From UBA7236 sp964638865 (GTDB lineage Bacteria > Bacteroidota > Bacteroidia > Chitinophagales > BACL12), in NCBI GenBank assembly GCA_964638865.1, contig CAZXBG010000187.1:1-6179 (forward strand): a DNA stretch of 6,179 nucleotides, given 5' to 3'. Shown in pieces: positions 1-6,179 of the stretch (within the stretch, counting starts at the first letter, position 1; each line of letters opens with the position of its first letter). A program made the translations under genes and the position numbers. The notes below the pieces were generated by a model. The model was not told where the DNA came from. It saw only the letters and a list, made by a program, of their open reading frames with translations, and did no database searches.

Positions 1-394
1 GTTGTAAATTATATGAACAGGAATTTAAATAAAATACTGATTTATTAAAACTGAATTTATAATATATTGTATTGCATTTAATAATGAAAAAACAGGCTGA
101 TATTTTCAATTAAATTTTTTTCTTATTGTTTAAATTTAAATATCGAATAAACATTTGAAAAGCAATACATAGTATTTTTTTTTTGTAAAAACCGACAGTG
201 CATTTTTTTATTTTCTTACCTGAGCAGCATTTTATATGCAGCATTGATAATAAAATTTATTTGTTATAAATTCAAGTTAATCCACAGGCATGTTTAAATC
301 GACTAATTTTTAACACAAATATTTTTTAAAAACCGGAAAGTATGTATTACTTTAGGCACTTAATTGAAATTTAATCATTCAATAATTGGGCATT
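1..394. other. AT-rich intergenic region without a gene
   Basis: I see no reading frame of useful length, tRNA or rRNA on either strand in this stretch. It is dominated by A and T runs, including ten T at 175-184. An 8-base direct repeat (GCAGCATT at 224-231 and 238-245) is the only short repeat I noticed, and it is probably chance. No hairpin precedes the T10 run, so I do not call a terminator for an upstream gene. The only functional candidate is the promoter-like pair just before the large gene, listed separately. Confidence 0.75.
322..355 (+). promoter_or_regulatory. Possible Bacteroidota-type promoter for the large surface-protein gene
   Basis: The Bacteroidota housekeeping sigma factor is known to use a -33 TTTG and a -7 TAnnTTTG element about 19-21 bases apart. 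Here TACTTTAG at 348-355 matches the -7 box with one mismatch. A T-run at 322-327 ends in TTTT, one mismatch from TTTG, and leaves a 20-base spacer. Transcription would start about 30 bases before the ATG at 395. Because the whole region is AT-rich, such matches arise easily by chance, so this is only a candidate. Confidence 0.3.
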
Positions 395-472
395 ATGATA
401 AAACACCTACCAAAACTTCTCAAACGTGTATTAATTTTATTGGCATTTATTTCTACACGGAGTGTTTTCGCC
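395..472 (+). other. Sec signal peptide of the surface protein
   Basis: Residues 1-26 have a basic n-region (Lys3, Lys7, Lys10, Arg11), a hydrophobic core (about Val12 to Ile19) and a small-residue end, Val-Phe-Ala, fitting cleavage after Ala26 by signal peptidase I. There is no Cys at +1, so it is not a lipoprotein. Sec export to the periplasm followed by T9SS passage across the outer membrane fits the C-terminal domain of the same protein. Confidence 0.85.
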
Positions 473-3400
473 GGAGGCGACAACAACTATTACATTTACT
501 CAAATGCTTACGGTGGTTATGAACCCTGGTATACTACCTCAAATACGGAAGCTATGAATGCTGTTTTCGGTGTTGGTGGATGGTTTCAGGATTTCTTTGA
601 AACCTGTGATCCGGAATTTGTCTTTTCCTCTAATACCAACTTTGTGTTTTTGGAGGGATCTGATGGTTTTGCAGATGAACTGGAATCTTTTCTATCTGTA
701 AACTCTGCTCTTATTGAGACCTGGGTAACCGATGGAGGAAGACTTCTGCTCAATTCTGCTCCAAATGAAGGCGACGGAATGCCCTTTTATTTTGGTGACG
801 TGAACCTTACCTACTGGGGGGGCTCAGGTGATGTGACGGCAACAGATGATACTCACCCTATTTTTAACGGTCCTTATACACCTACGGGTCTTGATTGGAC
901 AGGTTCTTCCTTTTCACATGCAAGTGTTTCCGGTACAGACATTACACCTTTAATTATTGACTCCTTTACCCCTTCAACTGTTGCACTTTCTGAAGGAAGA
1001 TACGGAGCAAACGGGATTGTTTGTTTCGGAGGAATGACAACTTCCAACTTCCATTACCCAAGTTTTGAAGCTACTAACCTTTTGTGGAACATTATTTATT
1101 ATCTTGGATTTTATGAAATTCCTGATCATGATATGGCCACTTTAACTTTGGTAAATCCTAGCAATGGGTGCGGAATGGGTGTTGAAGATGTTATTGTCAA
1201 TTTCAAAAATTATGGCACGAACGATGAAACAAGTGTTTCCGTAAGTTATCAATTAGGCGCAGGTCCGGTTGTAACTGATATTATTGCAGGTCCTATTGCA
1301 GCCGGATCCACTTATACACATACTTTTTCAGTTCCTGCCGATGTTGCTGCGCTTGGAACTTACGATTTTCTGGTTTGGTGTTCATTGCCAACTGACGAAG
1401 ACCCTACAAATGACGAATTAGCGGAAACAGTTGAAAATATTCCTGTTATTACCTCCTTCCCTTATTATGAAGATTATGAAGATGGTGCCGCAGGCTGGAC
1501 ACTTGGGGGTGCTTCAAGTTCATGGGAACTTGGTGACCCTGCAGGAATTGCAATTGTTGGCCCACCTCCTGCCACGCCGGGAAGTTTGAATTCGTGGACC
1601 ACAAGTCTCACAGGATATTATAATGACAATGAAAAATCATATGTAATCTCTCCTTGTCTTGATTTTACCTCCTTAGTTTTCCCTTACCTCGAAATGGATA
1701 TCAACTGGGATACTCAGATGTATTCTGATGGCGCAAAGGTGCAATATTCTATAGATGCAGGTTATACCTGGAGTGATCTTGGAGCTGTTGGTACCGGTAT
1801 AAACTGGTTCAATTCTTATTATGTTTATGGAATGTGGCCCGATTTCTATATGACAGACTATAGAGGTTGGGATGGAAATAGTGGTGGATGGAAGCATGCA
1901 TATCAGGACCTTTCTTTCCTTGCAGGTCAGCCTTCTGTAAAGATCAGGATAGTATTTGCTGCAGATTCCTATTGGAGTTATTATGATGGTTTTGCTTTCG
2001 ATAACTTTAAAGTTGCCGATCTTTTCCCGAACGACGTTGGAGTTGCATCTATTTATGCACCAAACTCAGGACCTTCATTATCCGCTGTTGAACCTGTTTC
2101 CGTTGTAATCAAAAATTACGGAACCCTTCCTCAATCAGGATTTGAAGTTTCTTATCAAATGGACGGAGGTCCAATTGTAACGGAAACCTTTACCGGAACT
2201 GTTGATCCGGGATTAACTGCAATACATTATTTCGCTACTTCTGAAGATCTTTCTGCTGATGGTGATTATGATTTCATTGCCTGGACTGATCTCGGAACAG
2301 ATGAAGACCTTTATAATGATACTATTACGGAAACTATAAGCAACTTGCTTCCAATAACCGGAACCAGTGCCTATTATATTTATAGCAATACTACAGGCGG
2401 TGAGCCATGGTATACTACTACTAACTCTGCTGACATGGATGCAGTTTTTGGTGTTGGTGAATGGACACTAGATTTTTATGAAACATTGGATCCTGCTGTT
2501 GTTTTTGGCTCAGGAACATGTTTTGTATTTATGGAGGGTTCTGATGGGCATGCNNNNNNNNNNNNNNNNNNNNNNNNNNNNNNNNNNNNNNNNNNNNNNN
2601 NNNNNNNNNNNNNNNNNNNNNNNNNNNNNNNNNNNNNNNNNNNNNNNNNNNNNTGTTCTGAAAAATCATGGGGAGCAGGTAGTGTTATTTTTGGAGGTAT
2701 GACTGTTACCTATTTCCACTATCCTTCTGTTGAAGCGGATAATTTCCGTAAAAACATTATCGCTTATTTGGCTACATGTACATTGTCGGATCATGATATG
2801 GGTGTTCAATCTGCTTTATCACCTGTTTCCTCTTGCGGTCTATCTTCCGATGAAGACGTTACTATAAAAGTTAAAAACTATGGTTTCCTTCCTCAAACAG
2901 ATGTGCAAGTTAGTTATCAGGTTAATCTAGGTCCAATTGTAACGGAAACTGTTCCGGGAACAATTGACGTTGGAGCCTCTGTTGACTATACATTTGCAGC
3001 AGGTGCCGATTTGGCTGCTATTGGAAGTTATAACATTATTACTTGGACAGATTTACCACTGGATACAATCTATTCCAACGATACTACCTATTATACTATT
3101 GATAATGTACCAAACATTACTTCTTTCCCATACTATCAAGATTTTGAATCCGGAAGTGGTGGATGGTTAGAAGGTGGTGGAGGATCTACCTGGGAATTAG
3201 GTAGTCCCGCCGGTTTTGCTATTACAGGACCGCCACCTACAACCCCGGGAAGTTTATTCTCCTGGACAACAGATCTCGACGGTTATTATAACAATAATGA
3301 AAAATCTTATATCACTTCTCCTTGTATGGATTTTACACCTCTTGTATTACCATATATAGAATTTGATGTAAACTGGGATATTCAGATGTATTCTGATGGT

Positions 3401-5692
3401 TCCAAAGTACAATATACTTTAGATGAAGGTGCAAGTTGGAACGACTTAGGAACAGTTGGCGATGGTGTTAACTGGTATAATAGTTATTACTGCTATGGCA
3501 TGTGGCCAACTTTCTATATTTCTGATTATCGCGGATGGGATGGAAGCAGTGCGGGATGGAAAAAAGCGCATTTTGATATGAGTTTCTTAGCCGGTGAAAC
3601 TTCTGTTCGTTTTAGATTCGTATTTGCTTCCGATGGTTATTGGAACTTAAATGATGGTATCGCTTTCGATAACGTGAAGATCCAAGATCCTTATGCTAAT
3701 GATATTGGTGTTGTAGATGTAATAACACCAAACTCTGCAGTTGATCTTTCCGGATCTGAAATTGTGAGCGTTTTATTACAAAATTTCGGAACATTAGAAC
3801 AAAGCGGATTCGATGTTGCCTATAAAGTAGGTGCAGGTTCAGTTCATACTGAATTCTTCCCTGGCGTATTGCCTGTTGGCGGAACTGCTATAATGACCTT
3901 TGCTGCAACAGAAGATTTTGCTGCTGACGGTGCTTATGCTTTCACAGCCTGGACAGAATTAGCTACTGATGCTGATCTTACAAATGATACACTTGACGCA
4001 ACAATTATTAATTTATTGCCTGTAACCGGAACTGATGCTTACTACATTTATTCAAATGTTTATGGAGGTTCAGAACCTTGGTATGTAACATCCAACTCTG
4101 AAGGTATGGATGCAGTATTTGGTGACGACGGATGGTTCTTGGAATATGTTGAAACGCTAGATGTTTTTGAGGTGTTTGATGAAAATACATGTTTTGTTTA
4201 CCTTGAAGGTTCTGACGGTCAAGCAAATGAGTTGGAAACTTTCCTGACAAATAATGGTGATTTCGTTGAAAACTGGGTTGCTTCCGGTGGAAATCTATTG
4301 TTAAATTCTGCTCCAAATGAAGGTGATGGAATGGACTTCGGATTTGATGGTGTTGATCTGTTCTACGGCTGGTATGCAGGAAGCGTTACGGCTTATGATG
4401 CCGCTCATCCAATATTTAATGGTCCTTTCACTCCTATTACCACAGACTATACCGGTGGTAGTTTCGGACATGCATCTGTATCAGGTGGTTCAATTGAACC
4501 TATCATAATAGATAGTTATGATGCTTCCAGATATATACTTGCGGATAAAGGTTGGGGTGATGGACATGTAATATTCGGTGGTATGACTCCGCCTTATTTC
4601 CATTCACCTGCACCTGATGCGCAGAATTTGTTGCAAAACATCTACGATTACATAAAACTTTGCGCACCGGTTGATATTGGAGTAATTGAACTCCTTTCAC
4701 CTGAAGGTGGCTGTGGTATGGGTTTAGAAGAAATTTCTATTACTATAGAAAACTTTGGTCCATCAACAGTTTCTACTTTCCCTGTTAAATATCAGGTTGG
4801 TGTTGGTCCTATCGAGTCGGCTTTTGCAACTGTAACTATCACGCCGGGCGGAACTGGAACCTATACATTTGATGTAGACTACGACTTTACCGCTCCCGGT
4901 GATTATGATGTTTGTGTTTGGACAGATATAAGCGGTGATGAAGATGAAACAAACGATATGTTGTGTGTTACTATTACTACTTTAGAAACACCAACAATTG
5001 AACTTGGACCTAACATGACCGTTTGCGACGAGGTTACACTTGACGCAGTAAATGTTGGAAGTACTTATTTATGGAGTACTGGCGAAACAACACAAACAAT
5101 AACTGTAACAGTTACAGGTATTTATAGTGTTACCATCACGAATCCAACTACAGGATGTTCCATTACCGATAACGTTTCCGTTACCGTTAACTACACTCCT
5201 GTTGCAAACTTCACCTATACTGCTACCGGTTTAACAGTGGTGTTCACTAACACATCAACTGACGGTGCATCATATAGCTGGAGCTTCGGAGATGGAGGAA
5301 CTTCTACAACCGCAAATCCTTCACATACTTATGCTGTTGAAGGTGCTTATACTGTAACTCTTACAGTTACAAATGGTTGTGGAACCGACTTCTATAGTGT
5401 TGTGATAGAACTTGGCAACGATGTTAAAGATATCACTTTAGCTGATGCCGTAACTATACATCCGAATCCAACCAGTGATGTTGCAAATGTTTCAATAGAA
5501 TTTGCTGAATCAAAAGAAATAAGACTCGAATTGCTAAATAGCCTTGGACAAATTGTATGGAGTAATTCCCCTTCTACAGTTGTTTCTGCTGCTTATACAA
5601 TCGACATGACCACTTTTGCAGCCGGAGTTTATCAGTTAAATATTATTAGTGGAAGCGATAGCGCATCTAAACCAATAGTTTTAACGAAGTAA
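395..5692 (+). CDS. Giant modular T9SS-secreted surface protein (ThuA-like, CARDB-like, MAM-like, Ig and PKD modules)
   Basis: This is a secreted, probably surface-attached protein of 1765 residues as assembled; no family-level name is recognised. The order is: signal peptide 1-26; A1 32-243; B1 244-352; C1 353-541; D1 542-659; A2 660-798 (interrupted by N); B2 799-908; C2 909-1097; D2 1098-1215; A3 1216-1424; B3 1425-1531; Ig-like 1532-1601; PKD about 1602-1675; T9SS sorting domain 1682-1765. The ATG at 395 is preferred over an in-frame TTG at 386, because the signal peptide starts naturally there; no Shine-Dalgarno is visible, which is normal in Bacteroidota. The protein is acidic, rich in Tyr, Trp, Gly, Asp and Thr and poor in Lys and Arg, as expected for an exported beta-rich protein. 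No catalytic motif is seen, so adhesion or matrix building is the best inference. The frame stays open through 100 N, but the true length is probably about 1836 residues. It has its own terminator and no co-directional partner in the window. Confidence 0.95.
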   Translation: MIKHLPKLLKRVLILLAFISTRSVFAGGDNNYYIYSNAYGGYEPWYTTSNTEAMNAVFGVGGWFQDFFETCDPEFVFSSNTNFVFLEGSDGFADELESFLSVNSALIETWVTDGGRLLLNSAPNEGDGMPFYFGDVNLTYWGGSGDVTATDDTHPIFNGPYTPTGLDWTGSSFSHASVSGTDITPLIIDSFTPSTVALSEGRYGANGIVCFGGMTTSNFHYPSFEATNLLWNIIYYLGFYEIPDHDMATLTLVNPSNGCGMGVEDVIVNFKNYGTNDETSVSVSYQLGAGPVVTDIIAGPIAAGSTYTHTFSVPADVAALGTYDFLVWCSLPTDEDPTNDELAETVENIPVITSFPYYEDYEDGAAGWTLGGASSSWELGDPAGIAIVGPPPATPGSLNSWTTSLTGYYNDNEKSYVISPCLDFTSLVFPYLEMDINWDTQMYSDGAKVQYSIDAGYTWSDLGAVGTGINWFNSYYVYGMWPDFYMTDYRGWDGNSGGWKHAYQDLSFLAGQPSVKIRIVFAADSYWSYYDGFAFDNFKVADLFPNDVGVASIYAPNSGPSLSAVEPVSVVIKNYGTLPQSGFEVSYQMDGGPIVTETFTGTVDPGLTAIHYFATSEDLSADGDYDFIAWTDLGTDEDLYNDTITETISNLLPITGTSAYYIYSNTTGGEPWYTTTNSADMDAVFGVGEWTLDFYETLDPAVVFGSGTCFVFMEGSDGHXXXXXXXXXXXXXXXXXXXXXXXXXXXXXXXXXXCSEKSWGAGSVIFGGMTVTYFHYPSVEADNFRKNIIAYLATCTLSDHDMGVQSALSPVSSCGLSSDEDVTIKVKNYGFLPQTDVQVSYQVNLGPIVTETVPGTIDVGASVDYTFAAGADLAAIGSYNIITWTDLPLDTIYSNDTTYYTIDNVPNITSFPYYQDFESGSGGWLEGGGGSTWELGSPAGFAITGPPPTTPGSLFSWTTDLDGYYNNNEKSYITSPCMDFTPLVLPYIEFDVNWDIQMYSDGSKVQYTLDEGASWNDLGTVGDGVNWYNSYYCYGMWPTFYISDYRGWDGSSAGWKKAHFDMSFLAGETSVRFRFVFASDGYWNLNDGIAFDNVKIQDPYANDIGVVDVITPNSAVDLSGSEIVSVLLQNFGTLEQSGFDVAYKVGAGSVHTEFFPGVLPVGGTAIMTFAATEDFAADGAYAFTAWTELATDADLTNDTLDATIINLLPVTGTDAYYIYSNVYGGSEPWYVTSNSEGMDAVFGDDGWFLEYVETLDVFEVFDENTCFVYLEGSDGQANELETFLTNNGDFVENWVASGGNLLLNSAPNEGDGMDFGFDGVDLFYGWYAGSVTAYDAAHPIFNGPFTPITTDYTGGSFGHASVSGGSIEPIIIDSYDASRYILADKGWGDGHVIFGGMTPPYFHSPAPDAQNLLQNIYDYIKLCAPVDIGVIELLSPEGGCGMGLEEISITIENFGPSTVSTFPVKYQVGVGPIESAFATVTITPGGTGTYTFDVDYDFTAPGDYDVCVWTDISGDEDETNDMLCVTITTLETPTIELGPNMTVCDEVTLDAVNVGSTYLWSTGETTQTITVTVTGIYSVTITNPTTGCSITDNVSVTVNYTPVANFTYTATGLTVVFTNTSTDGASYSWSFGDGGTSTTANPSHTYAVEGAYTVTLTVTNGCGTDFYSVVIELGNDVKDITLADAVTIHPNPTSDVANVSIEFAESKEIRLELLNSLGQIVWSNSPSTVVSAAYTIDMTTFAAGVYQLNIISGSDSASKPIVLTK
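488..2371 (+). repeat. Repeat unit 1 of the surface protein: modules A1-B1-C1-D1
   Basis: This unit of 628 residues (32-659) is the complete form of the internal repeat. A1 begins YYIYSN and carries LEGSDG (86-91), NSAPNEGDGM (120-129), a THPIFNGP motif and a late FGGM motif. These resemble the core strands of ThuA-like/class I glutamine amidotransferase folds. B1 is a CARDB-like sandwich with Cys259 and an acidic loop ending Asn339-Asp340. C1 opens with FPYYEDYEDG and contains SYVISPCLDF, typical of MAM-like or 'choice-of-anchor J' jelly-rolls in Bacteroidota secreted proteins. D1 is a second CARDB-like sandwich with Asn641-Asp642 and no Cys. Domain family names are by eye, not by profile search. 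Confidence 0.8.
2372..4039 (+). repeat. Repeat unit 2 of the surface protein: modules A2 (gapped)-B2-C2-D2
   Basis: This is a second copy of the A-B-C-D unit, residues 660-1215 as assembled. C2 (909-1097) and D2 (1098-1215) have exactly the lengths of C1 and D1, 189 and 118 residues, and share long runs such as YRGWDG and the GYYN-NEKSY region. A2 starts YYIYSN and shows MEGSDG at 713-718, then the N-run, then resumes inside the late FGGM segment. Third-position differences from unit 1 are widespread, so the duplication is old and kept by selection rather than recent. The unit is about 71 residues shorter than unit 1 only because of the unfilled gap. Confidence 0.85.
2554..2653. other. Assembly gap of 100 N inside module A2
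   Basis: Exactly 100 N is a conventional placeholder for a gap of unknown size. The codon before it is GCN (Ala720 whatever the base), and the next readable codon is Cys754. In both A1 and A3 the matching positions are separated by exactly 104 residues, while only 33 codons are represented here. The real gap should therefore be about 313 bases. Both 100 and 313 leave remainder 1 after division by 3, which explains why the frame continues correctly. Confidence 0.9.
4040..4987 (+). repeat. Partial repeat unit 3 of the surface protein: modules A3-B3
   Basis: Residues 1216-1531 repeat the A and B modules a third time, but C and D do not follow. A3 carries LEGSDG (1270-1275), NSAPNEGDGM (1304-1313), HPIFNGP and FGGM at the same spacings as A1. 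B3 has Cys1440 in a GCGMG context like B1 (Cys259), and an acidic loop ending Asn1520-Asp1521. After B3 the protein switches to Ig-like and PKD domains, so the repeat array ends here. Confidence 0.85.
4988..5419 (+). other. Ig-like and PKD stalk domains
   Basis: Residues 1532-1601 look like the Ig-like repeats of large Bacteroidota surface proteins: a Cys in the TVCDE segment, a YLWSTGETT turn, a YSVTITN strand and a second Cys in GCSITD. Residues 1602-1675 form a PKD domain with the diagnostic WSFGDG (1629-1634) and NPSHTY (1641-1646) motifs. Such domains usually act as spacers or protein/sugar-binding stalks between the functional head and the secretion domain, and here they sit directly before the T9SS signal. 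Confidence 0.85.
5438..5689 (+). other. T9SS type A C-terminal sorting domain
   Basis: Residues 1682-1765 show the standard pattern: an IHPNPTSD start (Pro1690, Asn1691, Pro1692), a hydrophobic strand, then a LLNSLGQIVW strand, an AAGVYQLNI strand and a final basic end, PIVLTK. This length and order match type A domains, which direct cargo through the type IX system and are usually removed on the surface as the protein is attached to anionic lipopolysaccharide or released. It strongly supports a Bacteroidota source. Confidence 0.93.
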
Positions 5693-5708
5693 ACCAATAA
5701 AGATTTCT

Positions 5709-5745
5709 AAAAAAGAGGCTTCAAATTTTGAAGCCTCTTTTTTTT
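5709..5745 (+). terminator. Intrinsic (Rho-independent) terminator of the surface-protein gene
   Basis: An 8-bp GC-containing stem, GAGGCTTC (5715-5722) with GAAGCCTC (5730-5737), encloses a 7-base loop and is followed by eight T (5738-5745). Six A at 5709-5714 can extend the stem into the T-tract, so it may also work for transcripts from the other strand. It begins 17 bases after the stop codon at 5690-5692. The intron starts one base after the T-tract, leaving the terminator intact. Confidence 0.93.
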
Positions 5746-5746
5746 G
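5739..5746 (+). promoter_or_regulatory. IBS1: intron-binding site at the end of the 5' exon
   Basis: The last eight exon bases, TTTTTTTG, lie in the terminator T-tract. They can pair without a gap with CAAAGAAA at 5926-5933 in the intron: seven Watson-Crick pairs and one G-U wobble. This pairing places the 5' splice site between 5746 and 5747. T-rich IBS1 sequences from terminators are characteristic of group IIC introns. Confidence 0.7.
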
Positions 5747-5925
5747 GTGCGTCAAGCATGAGTATCAGCTATAGGGTTTAAGTCCCGAATGCACTTTACA
5801 GTAAGGAGCATTAGCCAACGGCAAGGGTGTCCTTTGTAAGAAGGTATCTGAAGGAAGCTTTAGGCAAACGTTTGAGCTGACGAACAGAAACTGTATATAA
5901 GGCGGAATGATAAGGGTGATGTTGC

Positions 5926-5933
5926 CAAAGAAA
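5926..5933 (+). ncRNA. EBS1: exon-binding site in intron domain I
   Basis: CAAAGAAA sits in the conserved TTGCC ... AACAAAAGCCC context where class C introns carry EBS1. It pairs with IBS1 at 5739-5746 as described there. I found no need for a second exon-binding site (EBS2), consistent with IIC introns, which depend on EBS1 plus the terminator stem. Confidence 0.65.
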
Positions 5934-6156
5934 CAAAAGCCCAATTACTGTATGGATTATCATTTTGTAAATACAGCAGCTACATGAACGGGAAGCGGAT
6001 ACTCTTACCTTGAGAGATCTGAAAATCAGATGCAACAACAGGTGTTAGAAACAAAACATAACACATTGGTATTATCAGAAGTCAGCAAAAGCCATAGTAG
6101 TCAGGTAACGAGCCTTGATAGATACAAGGAGGTCTCACAAAATAACGAAGGGCGGA

Positions 6157-6179
6157 ATGTTAGAAGGCAAAGGAATCAA
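6157..6179 (+). CDS. Possible start of the intron-encoded reverse transcriptase/maturase (partial)
   Basis: An ATG at 6157 opens a frame reading Met-Leu-Glu-Gly-Lys-Gly-Ile up to the window edge. It lies where domain IV of the intron normally carries its reverse transcriptase/maturase gene. An AAGGAGG at 6126-6132 is too far away (24 bases) to serve this ATG as a ribosome site; an in-frame TTG at 6115 is an alternative start but lies upstream of it. Only seven complete codons are present, so the product is inferred from position and not from sequence. Confidence 0.4.

Larger units (their letters stand above)
5747..6179 (+). mobile_element. 5' part of a group II intron, probably class IIC, running off the window
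   Basis: The segment opens with GTGCG, matching the GUGYG start of group II introns. It then carries, in order, blocks that I recognise from bacterial class C introns such as that of Oceanobacillus iheyensis: CTATAGGG ... AGTCCCGAA (a GGG/CCC hairpin at 5774-5776 and 5784-5786), TTAGCC then GCAAGGGTGTCC (5811-5832), ATCTGAAGGAAGC with GGCAAAC (5846-5869), the EBS1 region, CTTACCTTGAGAG, an ATCTGA/TCAGAT hairpin (6017-6031), and AGAAGTCAGC ... CATAGTAG (6078-6100). These cover domain I to about the start of domain IV. Domains V and VI, the 3' splice site and most of the encoded reverse transcriptase lie beyond the window. Position right after an intrinsic terminator supports IIC. It is a self-splicing ribozyme and retroelement, in the same orientation as the upstream gene. 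Confidence 0.87.

Noticed and set aside
175..184. Run of ten T as a possible terminator or phase-variable tract
   Set aside because: No hairpin precedes it, it lies over 200 bases from the gene outside the likely promoter, and the surrounding DNA is generally T-rich.
224..245. GCAGCATT direct repeat as an operator
   Set aside because: Only two 8-base copies in AT-rich DNA, far from the candidate promoter and without a known regulator.
386..394. In-frame TTG start adding three residues before the ATG
   Set aside because: The ATG at 395 begins a normal signal peptide, and no ribosome site favours the TTG.
1673..1897. Minus-strand open frame of 74 codons
   Set aside because: It lies fully inside the repeated, well-conserved coding region on the plus strand and its product has no recognisable features.
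4008..4316. Minus-strand open frame of 102 codons, partly matched by others at 4503-4700
   Set aside because: These are antisense shadows of modules D2 and A3 with low-complexity His/Gln-rich products.
5811..6038. Minus-strand open frame of 75 codons after the terminator
   Set aside because: The region matches structured group II intron RNA on the plus strand; the frame is incidental.
6126..6132. AAGGAGG as a Shine-Dalgarno site for the intron-encoded protein
   Set aside because: It is 24 bases from the ATG at 6157, too far for normal initiation, and may be a structural element of the intron.

Overview
The window looks like a piece of a Bacteroidota (Bacteroidetes) genome, probably a draft or metagenomic scaffold because it contains a run of exactly 100 N. 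The evidence is one very large gene whose product ends in a type A sorting domain of the type IX secretion system (T9SS), a secretion route found in this phylum. Supporting signs are the AT-rich intergenic DNA, the lack of a Shine-Dalgarno sequence before the gene, and a group II intron start that resembles those of bacterial class C introns.

Layout: positions 1-394 are non-coding and very AT-rich, with only a possible Bacteroidota-type promoter just before the gene. Positions 395-5692 encode a secreted modular protein of 1765 residues as assembled. Its order is signal peptide, then A-B-C-D, A-B-C-D, A-B, then an Ig-like domain, a PKD domain and the T9SS sorting domain. A is a roughly 210-residue module that I read as a ThuA/glutamine-amidotransferase-like fold without an obvious active site. 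B and D are CARDB-like beta-sandwiches, and C is a MAM-like or 'choice-of-anchor J' type jelly-roll. The 100-N gap lies in the second A module. Comparison with the other two copies says the real gap is about 313 bases, so the true protein is about 1836 residues.

Seventeen bases after the stop codon begins a strong intrinsic terminator (5709-5745). One base beyond its T-tract, at 5747, a group II intron starts with GTGCG and runs off the window end. A segment of intron domain I (5926-5933) can pair over 8 bp with the last eight bases of the 5' exon (5739-5746), which supports the splice site. Insertion straight after a terminator is the hallmark of group IIC introns. The first codons of its reverse transcriptase/maturase may start at 6157.

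The gene appears to be a single-gene transcription unit for a cell-surface or secreted protein, most likely an adhesin or matrix protein. The intron is an unrelated passenger that exploits the terminator. I see no new defence or metabolic system. The points most worth following up are the repeated ThuA-like surface module, the under-sized gap and the terminator-targeted intron.
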